From assembly GCA_023399055.1 (NCBI GenBank), contig JAEWQV010000010.1, positions 124,001-188,000 of the forward strand: DNA of 64,000 nucleotides, written 5' to 3'. Positions within the stretch are counted from its first letter, which is position 1, and each line of letters starts with the position of its first letter. Positions 53,747 through 63,700 of this stretch are shown one piece after another. Under the pieces are notes generated by a model that saw only the letters and a program-made list of their open reading frames with translations, was not told the DNA's origin and searched no databases. The position numbers and the translations under genes were made by a program. Source of the stretch: Bacillota bacterium (GTDB taxonomy: Bacteria > Bacillota > Clostridia > Lachnospirales > Lachnospiraceae).

Positions 53747-55972
53747 CTATCTTTCGTGGAAGGTACGATTGATAACGTCTAACTGTTGCTCTCTGCTAAG
53801 TCGAATGAAATTAACCGCATAGCCGGATACACGAATTGTAAGCTGTGGATATAATTCCGGATGTTCCATCGCATCAAGTAAGGTTTCACGATCAAAGATA
53901 TTAACATTGATGTGATGTCCCTTGTTATGGAAGAAGCCATCGAGTAAGCTTGTAAGATTATCAACACGTTCGTCAAGATTCTTACCTAACGCCTTTGGTA
54001 CCATGGAGAAGGTATATGAAATACCATCTTCTGCATGCTTATAAGGAAGTTTAGCTACGGATAACATAGATGCAACCGCACCCTTCTTATCTCTTCCATG
54101 CATCGGATTAGCTCCTGGTGCAAAAGGCTCACCCGCTTTACGTCCATCAGGTGTATTACCTGTCTTCTTACCATAAACTACGTTAGAAGTAATGGTCAGT
54201 ACAGATAAGGTATGCTTTGCATCACGATATGTCTTTACTTTACGTAATTTATTCATGAATTGCTTCACTAAATCAATTGCAATCTGATCAACACGATCAT
54301 CATTATTACCAAATGCAGGATACTCACCTTCGATTTCATAATCAACTGCGAGTCCAGCTTCATTACGGATTACTTTAACCTTAGCGTATTTAATTGCTGA
54401 TAAAGAGTCCGCTACAACGGAAAGACCAGCGATACCACAAGCTTGAGTACGAAGAATATTGATATCATGAAGTGCCATCTGTAATCTCTCGTAATTGTAC
54501 TTGTCATGCATGTAGTGAATAACATTTAAGGTATTAATATATAATTCAGCTAACCATTCCATCGTCTGGTCAAACTTGGATACTACTTCATCATAATCAA
54601 GATAATCACCTGTAATAGGTGCAAACATAGGTGCTATCTGCTCTCCATAGATTTCGTCCTTACCGCCATTAATTGCATAAAGGAGTGCTTTTGCAAGATT
54701 TGCACGCGCTCCGAAGAACTGCATCTGCTTACCGATACGCATTGCAGATACACAACAAGCGATACCATAATCATCTCCCCAAACATCTCTCATGATATCA
54801 TCACTCTCATATTGAATGGAGCTTGTATCAATGGATACTTTGGAACAGAACTTCTTGAATGGTTCTGGAAGGAAAATGGACCATAATACTGTTAGGTTAG
54901 GCTCTGGAGCAGGACCGAGGTTATAAAGTGTATGAAGTACACGGAAACTGCTCTTAGTTACTAAGGTTCTACCATCAAGACCCATACCGCCGATGGTTTC
55001 TGTTACCCAAGTAGGATCACCAGAGAAAAGATCATTATAGGAAGGTGTACGAAGGAAACGAACCATACGAAGCTTCATAACAAACTGATCCATCAGCTCC
55101 TGTACTTCTTCTTCTGTTATCTTACCATTTCTTAAATCTCTCTCATAATAAATATCAAGGAAAGTAGAAACTCTACCAAGACTCATTGCCGCACCATCCT
55201 GCTCCTTGATTGCACCAAGGTATGCAAAATAGGTCCACTGGGTTGCTTCAAAGGAGTTAGACGCCGGATTACTGATATCAAAGCCATAACTTTGAGCCAT
55301 CTTCTTCAACTGTTTTAAAGCTTTAATTTGCTCTGATATTTCTTCTCTTAAACGGATATCAGGAGATTCAAGAATTGGAATCTCAAGTAATTTCTTCTCC
55401 TGTACCTTCTCTTCAATTAAGAAATCAACACCATATAATGCAACTCTACGATAATCTCCAATAATTCTACCACGTCCGTAAGCATCTGGCAGACCGGTGA
55501 TAATACCAGTATGTCTTGCTTTCTTCATTGCATCAGTATAAGCATCGAATACACCATCATTGTGTGTTTTACGATTCTCAGAATAGATTTCTTCTGTCTT
55601 TGAATCAAGTGTGTATCCATAGGATTCAAGCGCACTCTTTACCACACGAATACCACCGTTTGGCATGATACCTCTTTTCAAAGGCTTATCTGTCTGAAAA
55701 CCTACGATTAACTCTCTATCCTTATCTAAATATCCTGGTCCGAATGTTGTTATTGTTGAAGGATGTGAAGTTTCAGCATCAATGATGCCTTTCTTTGTTT
55801 CTTCCTTCATTAATTCCATTGTCTTCTCCCATAATTCAGTGGTTCTCTTGGTTGGTTTTGCCAAGAAAGAGTCATCACCTTCATAAGGAGTGTAGTTATG
55901 TTGGATAAAGCTACGAACATTTACATAGCTCATCCAACTGCCTGGATCAAATTCATACCATTCTTGTCTCAT
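53747..55972 (-). CDS. pflB: Formate acetyltransferase (pyruvate formate-lyase)
   Basis: A 741-residue glycyl-radical enzyme that cleaves pyruvate with CoA to acetyl-CoA and formate. The catalytic pair is Cys406-Cys407 (GIACCVSAMRIGKQ), and the radical glycine is near residue 717 in RVSGYAVNFIRLS. The Cys-Cys pair with this C-terminal motif identifies true PFL rather than a diol dehydratase or HPAD. ATG 55972 follows GGAGG. The gene is preceded by a promoter with a nearby perfect 19-bp palindrome. Downstream are pflA and pdxA. Confidence 0.97.
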   Translation of the reverse strand: MRQEWYEFDPGSWMSYVNVRSFIQHNYTPYEGDDSFLAKPTKRTTELWEKTMELMKEETKKGIIDAETSHPSTITTFGPGYLDKDRELIVGFQTDKPLKRGIMPNGGIRVVKSALESYGYTLDSKTEEIYSENRKTHNDGVFDAYTDAMKKARHTGIITGLPDAYGRGRIIGDYRRVALYGVDFLIEEKVQEKKLLEIPILESPDIRLREEISEQIKALKQLKKMAQSYGFDISNPASNSFEATQWTYFAYLGAIKEQDGAAMSLGRVSTFLDIYYERDLRNGKITEEEVQELMDQFVMKLRMVRFLRTPSYNDLFSGDPTWVTETIGGMGLDGRTLVTKSSFRVLHTLYNLGPAPEPNLTVLWSIFLPEPFKKFCSKVSIDTSSIQYESDDIMRDVWGDDYGIACCVSAMRIGKQMQFFGARANLAKALLYAINGGKDEIYGEQIAPMFAPITGDYLDYDEVVSKFDQTMEWLAELYINTLNVIHYMHDKYNYERLQMALHDINILRTQACGIAGLSVVADSLSAIKYAKVKVIRNEAGLAVDYEIEGEYPAFGNNDDRVDQIAIDLVKQFMNKLRKVKTYRDAKHTLSVLTITSNVVYGKKTGNTPDGRKAGEPFAPGANPMHGRDKKGAVASMLSVAKLPYKHAEDGISYTFSMVPKALGKNLDERVDNLTSLLDGFFHNKGHHINVNIFDRETLLDAMEHPELYPQLTIRVSGYAVNFIRLSREQQLDVINRTFHER

Positions 55973-56012
55973 ATTAAGCCTCCATACACCGCACACGCGG
56001 CATCTTTAAAAA

Positions 56013-56031
56013 GATTACAACTGTTGTAATC
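56013..56031. promoter_or_regulatory. Candidate operator in the pflB leader
   Basis: GATTACAACTGTTGTAATC is a perfect 9-1-9 palindrome, about 15-30 bp downstream of the predicted start point of the pflB promoter. A repressor bound here would block initiation or elongation. It does not match the Rex consensus; the regulator is unknown. Confidence 0.55.
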
Positions 56032-56052
56032 ATTAATTTTATCTACTATTTA

Positions 56053-56081
56053 ATAATAATCTTTTTTGTTATTTTTTTCAA
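56053..56081 (-). promoter_or_regulatory. Promoter of pflB-pflA-pdxA
   Basis: TTGAAA (56081-56076) and TATTAT (56058-56053) with a 17-bp spacer made largely of A, about 80 bp before the pflB ATG. The remainder of the gap up to 56300 is AT-rich with no other visible feature. Confidence 0.6.
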
Positions 56082-56300
56082 TAGGAAATGATAATAGTTA
56101 TCACTTCTAATCTCACATTTTATTATGAAATATATACAAATTTTTATGTTATTTTTTTAACTTTGTGCAATTTAGATTAAATGTATTGGTAAAAATGTGA
56201 CTAAAATTAATAAACATATTTATACAAAACATACTAAACAAAAAGAGCCTTTTTATTATTTCCATTACTCTCTCATTTTATTACATTAATACGTTAAATG

Positions 56301-57833
56301 TTAGAACAGAAGTGATTCTGTAACCTTTAACCATTTATCTGTTTGATATATTTCAAAATCTATAATCTTATTCTCTGGTGTGCTATAAATCAGTTCTCCA
56401 TTCTCTGTACTAATTAACAGATAACTTTTATCCAAATAGTAATTCACTTTATCTGCAAAAACTATAAACTCCTCTTTATCAAAAGCGCTTTCTTTCGTCC
56501 TTGCTCCATAATCAAAGCAGTAATAGCCACTATCTAAGATAGAAAGCGTACCTGTTGGATTCAGTTGATATACTGAAAAAATAAACTCTGCAAGTCCTGT
56601 GCTGGAATAGGGATTAAATAAAAAGAGGTAATCCTGACCGTCAATTTTACACAAATATATGGAGTTCCATCCTGCATGAGACGTATGTGCCTGTTCCATT
56701 AAAAGGACATTATCTTCGCTGTCCATTACTTCTAAAATTACAAAATCATTTGCATTAGATTTAGAGATCGTAAGCTTCTCCAGGATACCATCCTGTGTTA
56801 GGTCAGCATCAAATTCACTTACTGTATTCACAAGTCCTAAGGATATCTGTTCCCTTATATACTCTTCATCCTTCACTAAATAATAATTTAACCTTTTTAT
56901 TTTCTTAGTTTCATTATTTGAATTCTTTAAAGTAATCACTATACCCGTATACATCTCTTCATCAAATTTCACAGAGGAAATACTGTAATCTTGATCCTCA
57001 TTTTCATAAATAGCATTTCCCTGTATATTACATACTGTATTATCATGTATATAGACAAGGCTATTTGCCGGATCGTCCTTCCAAATAATATTAGTTCCGA
57101 AAGCATCAACTACATAATCAAGCTTTTCTACATCAAAAACGCCTATATAACTCTCATTACTATCTGAACTTCCTATTAACAGGATTTTGGGCTCTGCATA
57201 CTCTTTAGAAAGCAAAAAACTTTCCTTTAAAGAAGTGATTCTCTTATCTCTATCTTTCAGCAAATAAGTTATTCCATTTAACTCAAAACCAGTGTCATTA
57301 TATTTAAATGTACTCTTTATATTTTTAATATACAGACTCCTAATATCATTCATCCCAACTTCATTGTATTCATCATAGTATAGTTTGCCATTAATGGATA
57401 TAATTTGGTTTGTATATACTATTATCGTTACTAATTCTCCCCCATCTTTTGAAAGAAAGCTAAGGGAATAATCGTATTGGTTCACATATTCTTTACTATT
57501 GTCGTATGCTTTGAATTTTGTAAAGCTTTCTGCTATTTTATCTACATCATACCTTCCTGATATCGTAATACCCTGACTATTCGATATACTTTTAATTAGA
57601 ATTGACGATGTATCTGAAAGATCAAGTTGAACACTGCCATCTATGTTATTTACTATAAAAGAAGGTGCTGTAGTTGGGGTTGGCGATGTGACTGATGGAG
57701 TCGATATGCTGGTTGGAATTGTAGTTAGAGTAATTGATGGTTCTTGAACAAACTCCTTCTCGTCATTAGATTTCATAGAACATGATGCTAACAAAAGTGT
57801 TAAAAGACTAATTAATAATACAATTTTCTTCAT
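56301..57833 (-). CDS. Lipoprotein of unknown function
   Basis: A 510-residue protein with a lipoprotein signal (MKKIVLLISLLTLLLASC), then a Thr/Pro/Ser-rich linker (about 32-60), then a long beta-rich region. The second half contains EFDADLTQDGILEKLTISKSN, a Ca2+-loop-like DxTxDG segment seen in FG-GAP/VCBS-type repeats, followed by DYLFLFNPYSS. No family is recognised with confidence. GGGGGAG precedes the ATG. It stands alone between pflB and a divergent gene. Confidence 0.6.
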   Translation of the reverse strand: MKKIVLLISLLTLLLASCSMKSNDEKEFVQEPSITLTTIPTSISTPSVTSPTPTTAPSFIVNNIDGSVQLDLSDTSSILIKSISNSQGITISGRYDVDKIAESFTKFKAYDNSKEYVNQYDYSLSFLSKDGGELVTIIVYTNQIISINGKLYYDEYNEVGMNDIRSLYIKNIKSTFKYNDTGFELNGITYLLKDRDKRITSLKESFLLSKEYAEPKILLIGSSDSNESYIGVFDVEKLDYVVDAFGTNIIWKDDPANSLVYIHDNTVCNIQGNAIYENEDQDYSISSVKFDEEMYTGIVITLKNSNNETKKIKRLNYYLVKDEEYIREQISLGLVNTVSEFDADLTQDGILEKLTISKSNANDFVILEVMDSEDNVLLMEQAHTSHAGWNSIYLCKIDGQDYLFLFNPYSSTGLAEFIFSVYQLNPTGTLSILDSGYYCFDYGARTKESAFDKEEFIVFADKVNYYLDKSYLLISTENGELIYSTPENKIIDFEIYQTDKWLKVTESLLF

Positions 57834-58223
57834 TATTACGCTCCCCCTTATTCATAAGTACTTCCAACAATTAATTCCCTCTTTGTGTTGCAAATGCATC
57901 ATTTAAATATTCATTTTATTTTGTAACCGTTGTCTTATTATATAGTTTTATCTCCTAACTAAAAGTTTAATTGGTTATTAATATAATTTCAATAAATTTT
58001 CTGCGTAATTAATAATAACGGAGAGGATTCTCCTGTCTCTTCCGTTCTTTTTAATTATTAAAGAACTCTATGAAATAGACGTTTAAATTTTTACCGTTGA
58101 AATATTTACAATTTAAACTATAATATACATATATTTACTGTTAAACTCAAAAAATTCACATATGGATAAGTGATTCAAATATTAGTTGTCTGATACATAG
58201 GAAAATATATTGAGGAGAAAGCA
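57834..58223. other. Divergent intergenic region
   Basis: 390 bp of AT-rich DNA between divergent genes. One good plus-strand promoter is present (listed separately). Nothing else is recognised. Confidence 0.4.
58097..58124 (+). promoter_or_regulatory. Promoter of the 58224 gene
   Basis: TTGAAA (58097-58102) and TATAAT (58119-58124) with a 16-bp spacer, 100 bp before the ATG. Confidence 0.6.
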
Positions 58224-58742
58224 ATGAAAAAATCAAGATTATTTTACATAGTAATTATTTTAGTAGTATTCATAATCATTACATCTATCACCCTTGTATT
58301 AATGATATTTTTACAAAAAATTAAAGTTAACGAACACGAAACTGTTGCAAAGGCGGTTCTTACAAAAACCTATGCTGCTACTTTAAAAGATTATGAAAAC
58401 CTGACAAACGCACTTATACAGAGCTCGGAAAATGATGATATGCTTTTTGATTATCTTAAGAAGAAGTACGGGAAGCAACTAACAGATAACGGCTATACTA
58501 AATTTCTTTCTAACCGTGTAGCTTTAACAGCAGCAAAAATTGCCTATGAAGAAAACTCGGATCTCATGGTCTCATCTATTGAATTAGAACCAAAAGATGC
58601 GGTTTCAGGAGGTAAACGCTTTGATTTTACCGTACAGGTTCAAGCGGAAAGGGATGAGTTAGAATCATTTACTTTTAAGGGAAGTATTTCATTGGTTCAA
58701 GAAGATGGGCATTGGAAAGTTGAGGGAATAATACCACGGTAA
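58224..58742 (+). CDS. Membrane-anchored hypothetical protein
   Basis: A 172-residue protein with one N-terminal membrane helix (about 5-31, FYIVIILVVFIIITSITLVLMIFL). The extracytoplasmic region begins with a helix (HETVAKAVLTKTYAATLKDYENL). It ends in a beta-sheet (FDFTVQVQAERDELESFTFKGSISLVQEDGHWKVEG...), an arrangement like the NTF2/DUF4878-type domains in which the sheet closes with GxWKV. This resemblance is by pattern only. GAGGAG precedes the ATG. It is monocistronic. Confidence 0.6.
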   Translation: MKKSRLFYIVIILVVFIIITSITLVLMIFLQKIKVNEHETVAKAVLTKTYAATLKDYENLTNALIQSSENDDMLFDYLKKKYGKQLTDNGYTKFLSNRVALTAAKIAYEENSDLMVSSIELEPKDAVSGGKRFDFTVQVQAERDELESFTFKGSISLVQEDGHWKVEGIIPR

Positions 58743-58803
58743 ACGAAGGAAAAAGCAAAAATAATACCAAACAATAATATTATGCAAAATACTAGAAGTG
58801 AAT

Positions 58804-58846
58804 AATAACTTTCTCAAGAAACCTTGAGAAAGTTATTATTCGTTTT
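58804..58846. terminator. Bidirectional terminator, 58224 gene and gltD
   Basis: A perfect 15-bp stem (58804-58818 with 58823-58837) with loop AAAC is followed on the plus strand by ATTCGTTTTT. It lies between convergent genes and could also end the gltB-gltD transcript. Confidence 0.8.
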
Positions 58847-58867
58847 TCATGTTATATTAAAACTAAC

Positions 58868-60367
58868 TTACAAATTACTATACCCCATCAAACTCGCATC
58901 CACAGCCTTCGCCACCTGTCGCCCTTCCCAAATAGCCCATACAACTAACGACTGTCCGCGACGCATATCACCTGCGGTAAACACCTTATCTACATTGGTC
59001 TGGTATCTATCAACTTCTGTCTTAACATTCGTTCTTCCATCAAGTTCTAAGCCAAATGCCTCTGCAATATAAGACTGGGTACCAAGAAAACCTGCCGCAA
59101 TCAGAACTAGGTCAATCTCAAGCTCCTGCTCACTTCCAGCAACCTCTACCATATTCATACGTTTGGTAGCTTCATCAAGCTTGCTCTCCAGACGAACAAT
59201 AATTACCTTGCACAGATTACCGTTCTCATCCGCAATAAATTCTTTCACTGTTGATTGATATAGTCTTGGGTCACTGCCAAACACTGCTGCCGCTTCCTGC
59301 TGACCATAATCTGTTTTGCAGATTTTTGGCCATTCTGGCCAAGGATTATTCTCGGCTCTCTTATCTGGAGCCTTTGGCATCATTTCAAGCTGTAATACCG
59401 AAGCTGCACCCTGACGAATGGAGGTACCAACACAGTCGTTACCGGTATCACCGCCACCAATAACCAATACCTTCTTATCCTTTGCACTTAGGGTAAAGGA
59501 GTCCATATGAGCTACCGTGGTCGTTCCTGCATCTAATAAATCCTTTGTAGCAGACTTTAGGAAATCCACAGCAAAGTAGATACCTTTCGCCTCTCTGCCT
59601 GGTGCTTTTATATCTCTAGGATTAGAAGCTCCACAAGCGAGAATTACGCTGTCATACTCTTGTAAAATGTCCTCTGCCTTATAATTTTCACCAACATTAG
59701 CAGAAGTTACAAAAGCTACACCTTCCTGCTTCATAATATCAACACGGCGTTCAATCACATGCTTTTCTAACTTCATGTTAGGTATACCATACATCATCAG
59801 ACCACCAACACGATCCGAACGTTCGAATACCGTTACACTATGACCTCTTTTATTTAACTGGTCAGCTGCTGCCAGTCCTGCTGGTCCTGAACCAATGACT
59901 GCAACCGTCTTGCCTGTGCGAAGTGACGGAGGATTGGCAGTAATATAACCAGCTTCATAACCGTATTCAGCAATTGCATATTCATTATCTTTAATTGTCA
60001 CCGGATCTCCATTTAAGCCACAAGTACAGGCAGCTTCACAAGGAGCAGGACATACACGCCCTGTAAACTCCGGAAAATTATTAGTCTTCATAAGCCTTGC
60101 TAAGGCTTGCTTCATATTTCCTCTATATAAGGAATCATTCCATTCGGGTATTAAATTCTTCAGCGGACAACCGGAAGCCATACCACCGATGATCATGCCT
60201 GACTGACAGAAGGGAACGCCACATTCCATACATCTTCCACCCTGACATTTTCTATCTTCCATAGAAAGTGGCTGATGGAATTCATCAAAATGCTTAATTC
60301 TATCTAATGGTGCTTCTGCAGCGGTTTCCGTTCTTACATATTCCATAAATCCTGTTGGTTTTCCCAT
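58868..60367 (-). CDS. gltD: Glutamate synthase small subunit
   Basis: A 499-residue NADPH-dependent flavoprotein. Iron-sulfur ligands lie in CMECGVPFCQSG and RVCPAPCEAACTCG. The FAD site is AVIGSGPAGLAAADQL and the NADPH site VLVIGGGDTGNDC. It passes electrons from NADPH to GltB for glutamate synthesis from glutamine and 2-oxoglutarate. I use ATG 60367 after GGAGG. It lies downstream of gltB, with a large palindromic element in the 382-bp gap. Confidence 0.95.
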   Translation of the reverse strand: MGKPTGFMEYVRTETAAEAPLDRIKHFDEFHQPLSMEDRKCQGGRCMECGVPFCQSGMIIGGMASGCPLKNLIPEWNDSLYRGNMKQALARLMKTNNFPEFTGRVCPAPCEAACTCGLNGDPVTIKDNEYAIAEYGYEAGYITANPPSLRTGKTVAVIGSGPAGLAAADQLNKRGHSVTVFERSDRVGGLMMYGIPNMKLEKHVIERRVDIMKQEGVAFVTSANVGENYKAEDILQEYDSVILACGASNPRDIKAPGREAKGIYFAVDFLKSATKDLLDAGTTTVAHMDSFTLSAKDKKVLVIGGGDTGNDCVGTSIRQGAASVLQLEMMPKAPDKRAENNPWPEWPKICKTDYGQQEAAAVFGSDPRLYQSTVKEFIADENGNLCKVIIVRLESKLDEATKRMNMVEVAGSEQELEIDLVLIAAGFLGTQSYIAEAFGLELDGRTNVKTEVDRYQTNVDKVFTAGDMRRGQSLVVWAIWEGRQVAKAVDASLMGYSNL

Positions 60368-60457
60368 AGTTACCTCCATGATGGCGCCTAGCGCCATACC
60401 ATAATTTGATGATAGGGATTCTCTTTTAAAACTTTATATTTAATATAACTTAACCTT

Positions 60458-60733
60458 GCTTGATAAATCAGCTCTAACACCTAATGAAAGTATTTGTTGC
60501 GGTCTTTTCAAAACTGCGCCTTATTTACAATTGGTTAATTCACTTAGAGAATTCGAATATGGCTTAGAGCTAAAAATAAGCATGTTTGACGAACATCGTG
60601 AGGAGTTTGCGATTTTTAGCTCTGCTCTGCCATAGGAGAAATCTCTTAGTGAATTCCAATTATAAATTGAAGTCAGTGTGAAAAGACTGCAATAAGTACT
60701 TTCTCCTTCGCTTAAAACGCTGATTTTTCAAGC
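60458..60733. repeat. 276-bp imperfect palindrome between gltB and gltD
   Basis: The outer arms GCTTGATAAATCAGC (60458-60472) and GCTGATTTTTCAAGC (60719-60733) match at 14 of 15 positions. Moving inward the arms keep pairing: around 60486-60510 with about 60680-60704 (GAAAAGAC...TACTTTC and its partner), AATTCACTTAGAGA with TCTCTTAGTGAATT, ATATGGC with GCCATA, and AGCTAAAAAT with ATTTTTAGCT. The apex lies near 60580-60610. It occupies nearly the whole gltB-gltD gap and encodes nothing. Confidence 0.85.
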
Positions 60734-60749
60734 ATATCAAACCATTACA

Positions 60750-63700
60750 TTAACCACGAGTATTCGCGAAGAACGCTTCAATCTGTGCCTGTTCACTGCT
60801 AAGTCCCTTTTCTTCCATCTGTACAATGGTAAGCAGCATACGTCTGTAGTCATGAGGTATAATCTTTTTAAACTTCGGTAGGTAATCTGCGAAATTCTCC
60901 AGAATCAACTTACCTTTTGCAGAGTTTGTATTTTTTACATGTTCGGTAATCATCTCTTTCAGCTCAATCACATCATATTTCTCTGTCACGGCTTCAAAAG
61001 CAATCATACCCTTATTCAGTTTCTTGTAAAGGTCACTGTTCTCATCCAGCACGTAAGCTATACCGCCGCTCATACCAGCTGCAAAGTTCTTTCCAGTCTT
61101 ACCAAGAACCACGACTCTACCACCGGTCATATATTCACAACCATGATCGCCAACACCTTCAACAACTGCCAATGCACCTGAATTACGTACACAGAAACGT
61201 TCTCCTGCCACACCGTTAATAAATGCTTTACCACTGGTTGCACCATATAAGGCTACATTACCTATGATAATATTTTCATCTGCTTTAAAGGTACTGGACT
61301 TTGGTGGATAAGCAACTAATTTACCACCGGAGAGGCCTTTACCAAAGTAATCATTACTATCACCTTCCAGTGCTATGGTAAGTCCCTTCGGAATAAATGC
61401 ACCAAAGCTCTGTCCACCACTTCCTGCTGCCTCTATCACATAACTGTCATCCTTGAGACTGGTTCCAAACTTTCTGGTAAGCTCTGAACCAAGAATGGTT
61501 CCAAAGGTACGATCTGTATTGGAGATTGGAAGCTTCACTTTCTGAGCATGCTTTTCGCTTAATTTGAATTTCTTAAGGAGAACTTTCTCATCTATAGAAT
61601 TCTCTAGCTCAAAGTCATAGATCATTTCAGAATCGAAATGTACCCCTTCGCCTTTTTCTATAAATGGATTATTTAATACCTTACTTAAATCCACTAAGCT
61701 TGCTCTTTCATCTACTTTTGCAGATGCTTTCACTTTTAATAAATCCGTACGGCCGATTAAGTCATCCACATTGCGAATGCCCAGCAGAGCCATGTATTCA
61801 CGTAATTCCTGTGCCACAAAGCGCATGAAGTTTTCTACGTATTCTGGTTTACCAGCAAACTTTTTACGAAGTTCAGGGTTCTGTGTTGCCACACCCACAG
61901 GACAGGTATCCAGGTTACATACTCTCATCATGACACAACCTAGAGTAACAAGTGGAGCTGTTGCAAAACCAAATTCTTCAGCACCAAGTAATGCAGCGAT
62001 TACAACGTCACGACCGGTCATCAACTTACCATCTGTCTCAATTACTACTTTATTACGTAGTCCGTTCATAATCAAAGTTTGATGTGTCTCTGCAAGACCT
62101 AATTCCCAAGGAAGTCCTGCGTTATAAATAGAGGTTCTTGGAGCTGCTCCTGTACCACCGTCATAACCAGAAATCAGGATAACTCCTGCACCAGCTTTCG
62201 CAACACCTGCAGCAATGGTACCAACGCCAGCCTCTGATACTAGCTTAACTGAAATTCTTGCATTTTTATTTGCATTCTTAAGGTCAAAGATTAATTGCGC
62301 TAAATCTTCGATCGAATAAATATCATGATGCGGTGGTGGAGAAATTAAACCAACACCTGGTGTTGAATGTCTGGTCTTTGCAATCCAAGGATATACCTTT
62401 TCTGCTGGTAACTGACCACCTTCACCCGGTTTTGCACCCTGTGCCATCTTTATCTGAATTTCTCTTGCACTCACCAAATATTCACTTGTAACACCAAAAC
62501 GTCCGGAGGCTACCTGCTTAATTGCAGAGCATTTGTTTAGTCCATCCTCGCCTACCTTAAGACGATCCAGTGATTCACCACCCTCACCGCTGTTGGACTT
62601 ACCACCCAGACGGTTCATGGCAATGGCAAGTGCCTCATGAGCTTCTTTCGAGATAGAACCATAGGACATCGCTCCTGTTTTAAAACGCTTAACGATGGAG
62701 TCTACACTCTCAACTTCCTCCACAGAGATACCCTCTTCCGGATAACTCATCTCCAAAAGTCCTCTTAAATGAACTCTTTCCTGTTCTTTGGTCAACTGCT
62801 TGGAGTATTCCTTGAACATCTCATAATTACCTGTTCTGGTGGACTGTTGAAGCAAATGTATGGTTTGTGGATTATACAAATGCTCCTCTTTACCACTGCG
62901 CAGTTTATGGGAGCCATTGCTATCCAGTGTAAGATCTAAATCTAAGCCCAGTGGATCAAAAGCTTTGGAATGTAAGGTATCTACCTGTTTTTCCATCTCT
63001 TTTAACTTGATACCACCAACACGGCTTACTGTTCCGGTAAAATACTTGTCGATTACCTCTTTGCTGATACCAATCGCTTCAAATATCTTAGAACCCTGAT
63101 AGGACTGAATTGTTGAAATACCCATCTTGGAAGCAATCTTTACAATACCTTTGATTACTGCTTTGTTATAATCATCTACCGCTGCATAGTAATCTTTATC
63201 CAGCATATTATTATCAATCAGCTGACGGATGGTTTCCTGTGCCAGATAAGGATTAACCGCACAGGCACCATAACCTAACAAGCAAGCGAAATGATGTACA
63301 TCTCTTGGTTCCGCACTTTCTACTATCATAGCAAGTGCTGTTCTCTTTCTGGTACGAACCAGATGCTGTTGCAGAGCAGATACTGCCAGTAAGGAAGGAA
63401 TTGCAACATGATTTTCATCCACACCACGGTCGGAAAGGATTAGAATATTTGCGCCTTCTTTATAGGAACGGTCTGCTTCCACACATAAATGCTCAATCGC
63501 CTTTTCCAGTGAAGTATTCTTATAATAAATCATAGGAATAACCTCGACCTTAAAGCCAGGTATTTTTGAGTAGCGGATTTTTAATAAATCTGTATTTGTT
63601 AATATTGGATTATTTACCTTTAATACCTTACAGTTCTCAGCATTTTCCTCAAGAATATTGCCATCTTCGCCAATATAAACAGAGGTTGCTGTAACAATCT

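Noticed and set aside
60458..60733. Ordinary terminator between gltB and gltD
   Set aside because: The stem is about ten times too long, the apex loop is large and there is no T run at the end of the outer arms.
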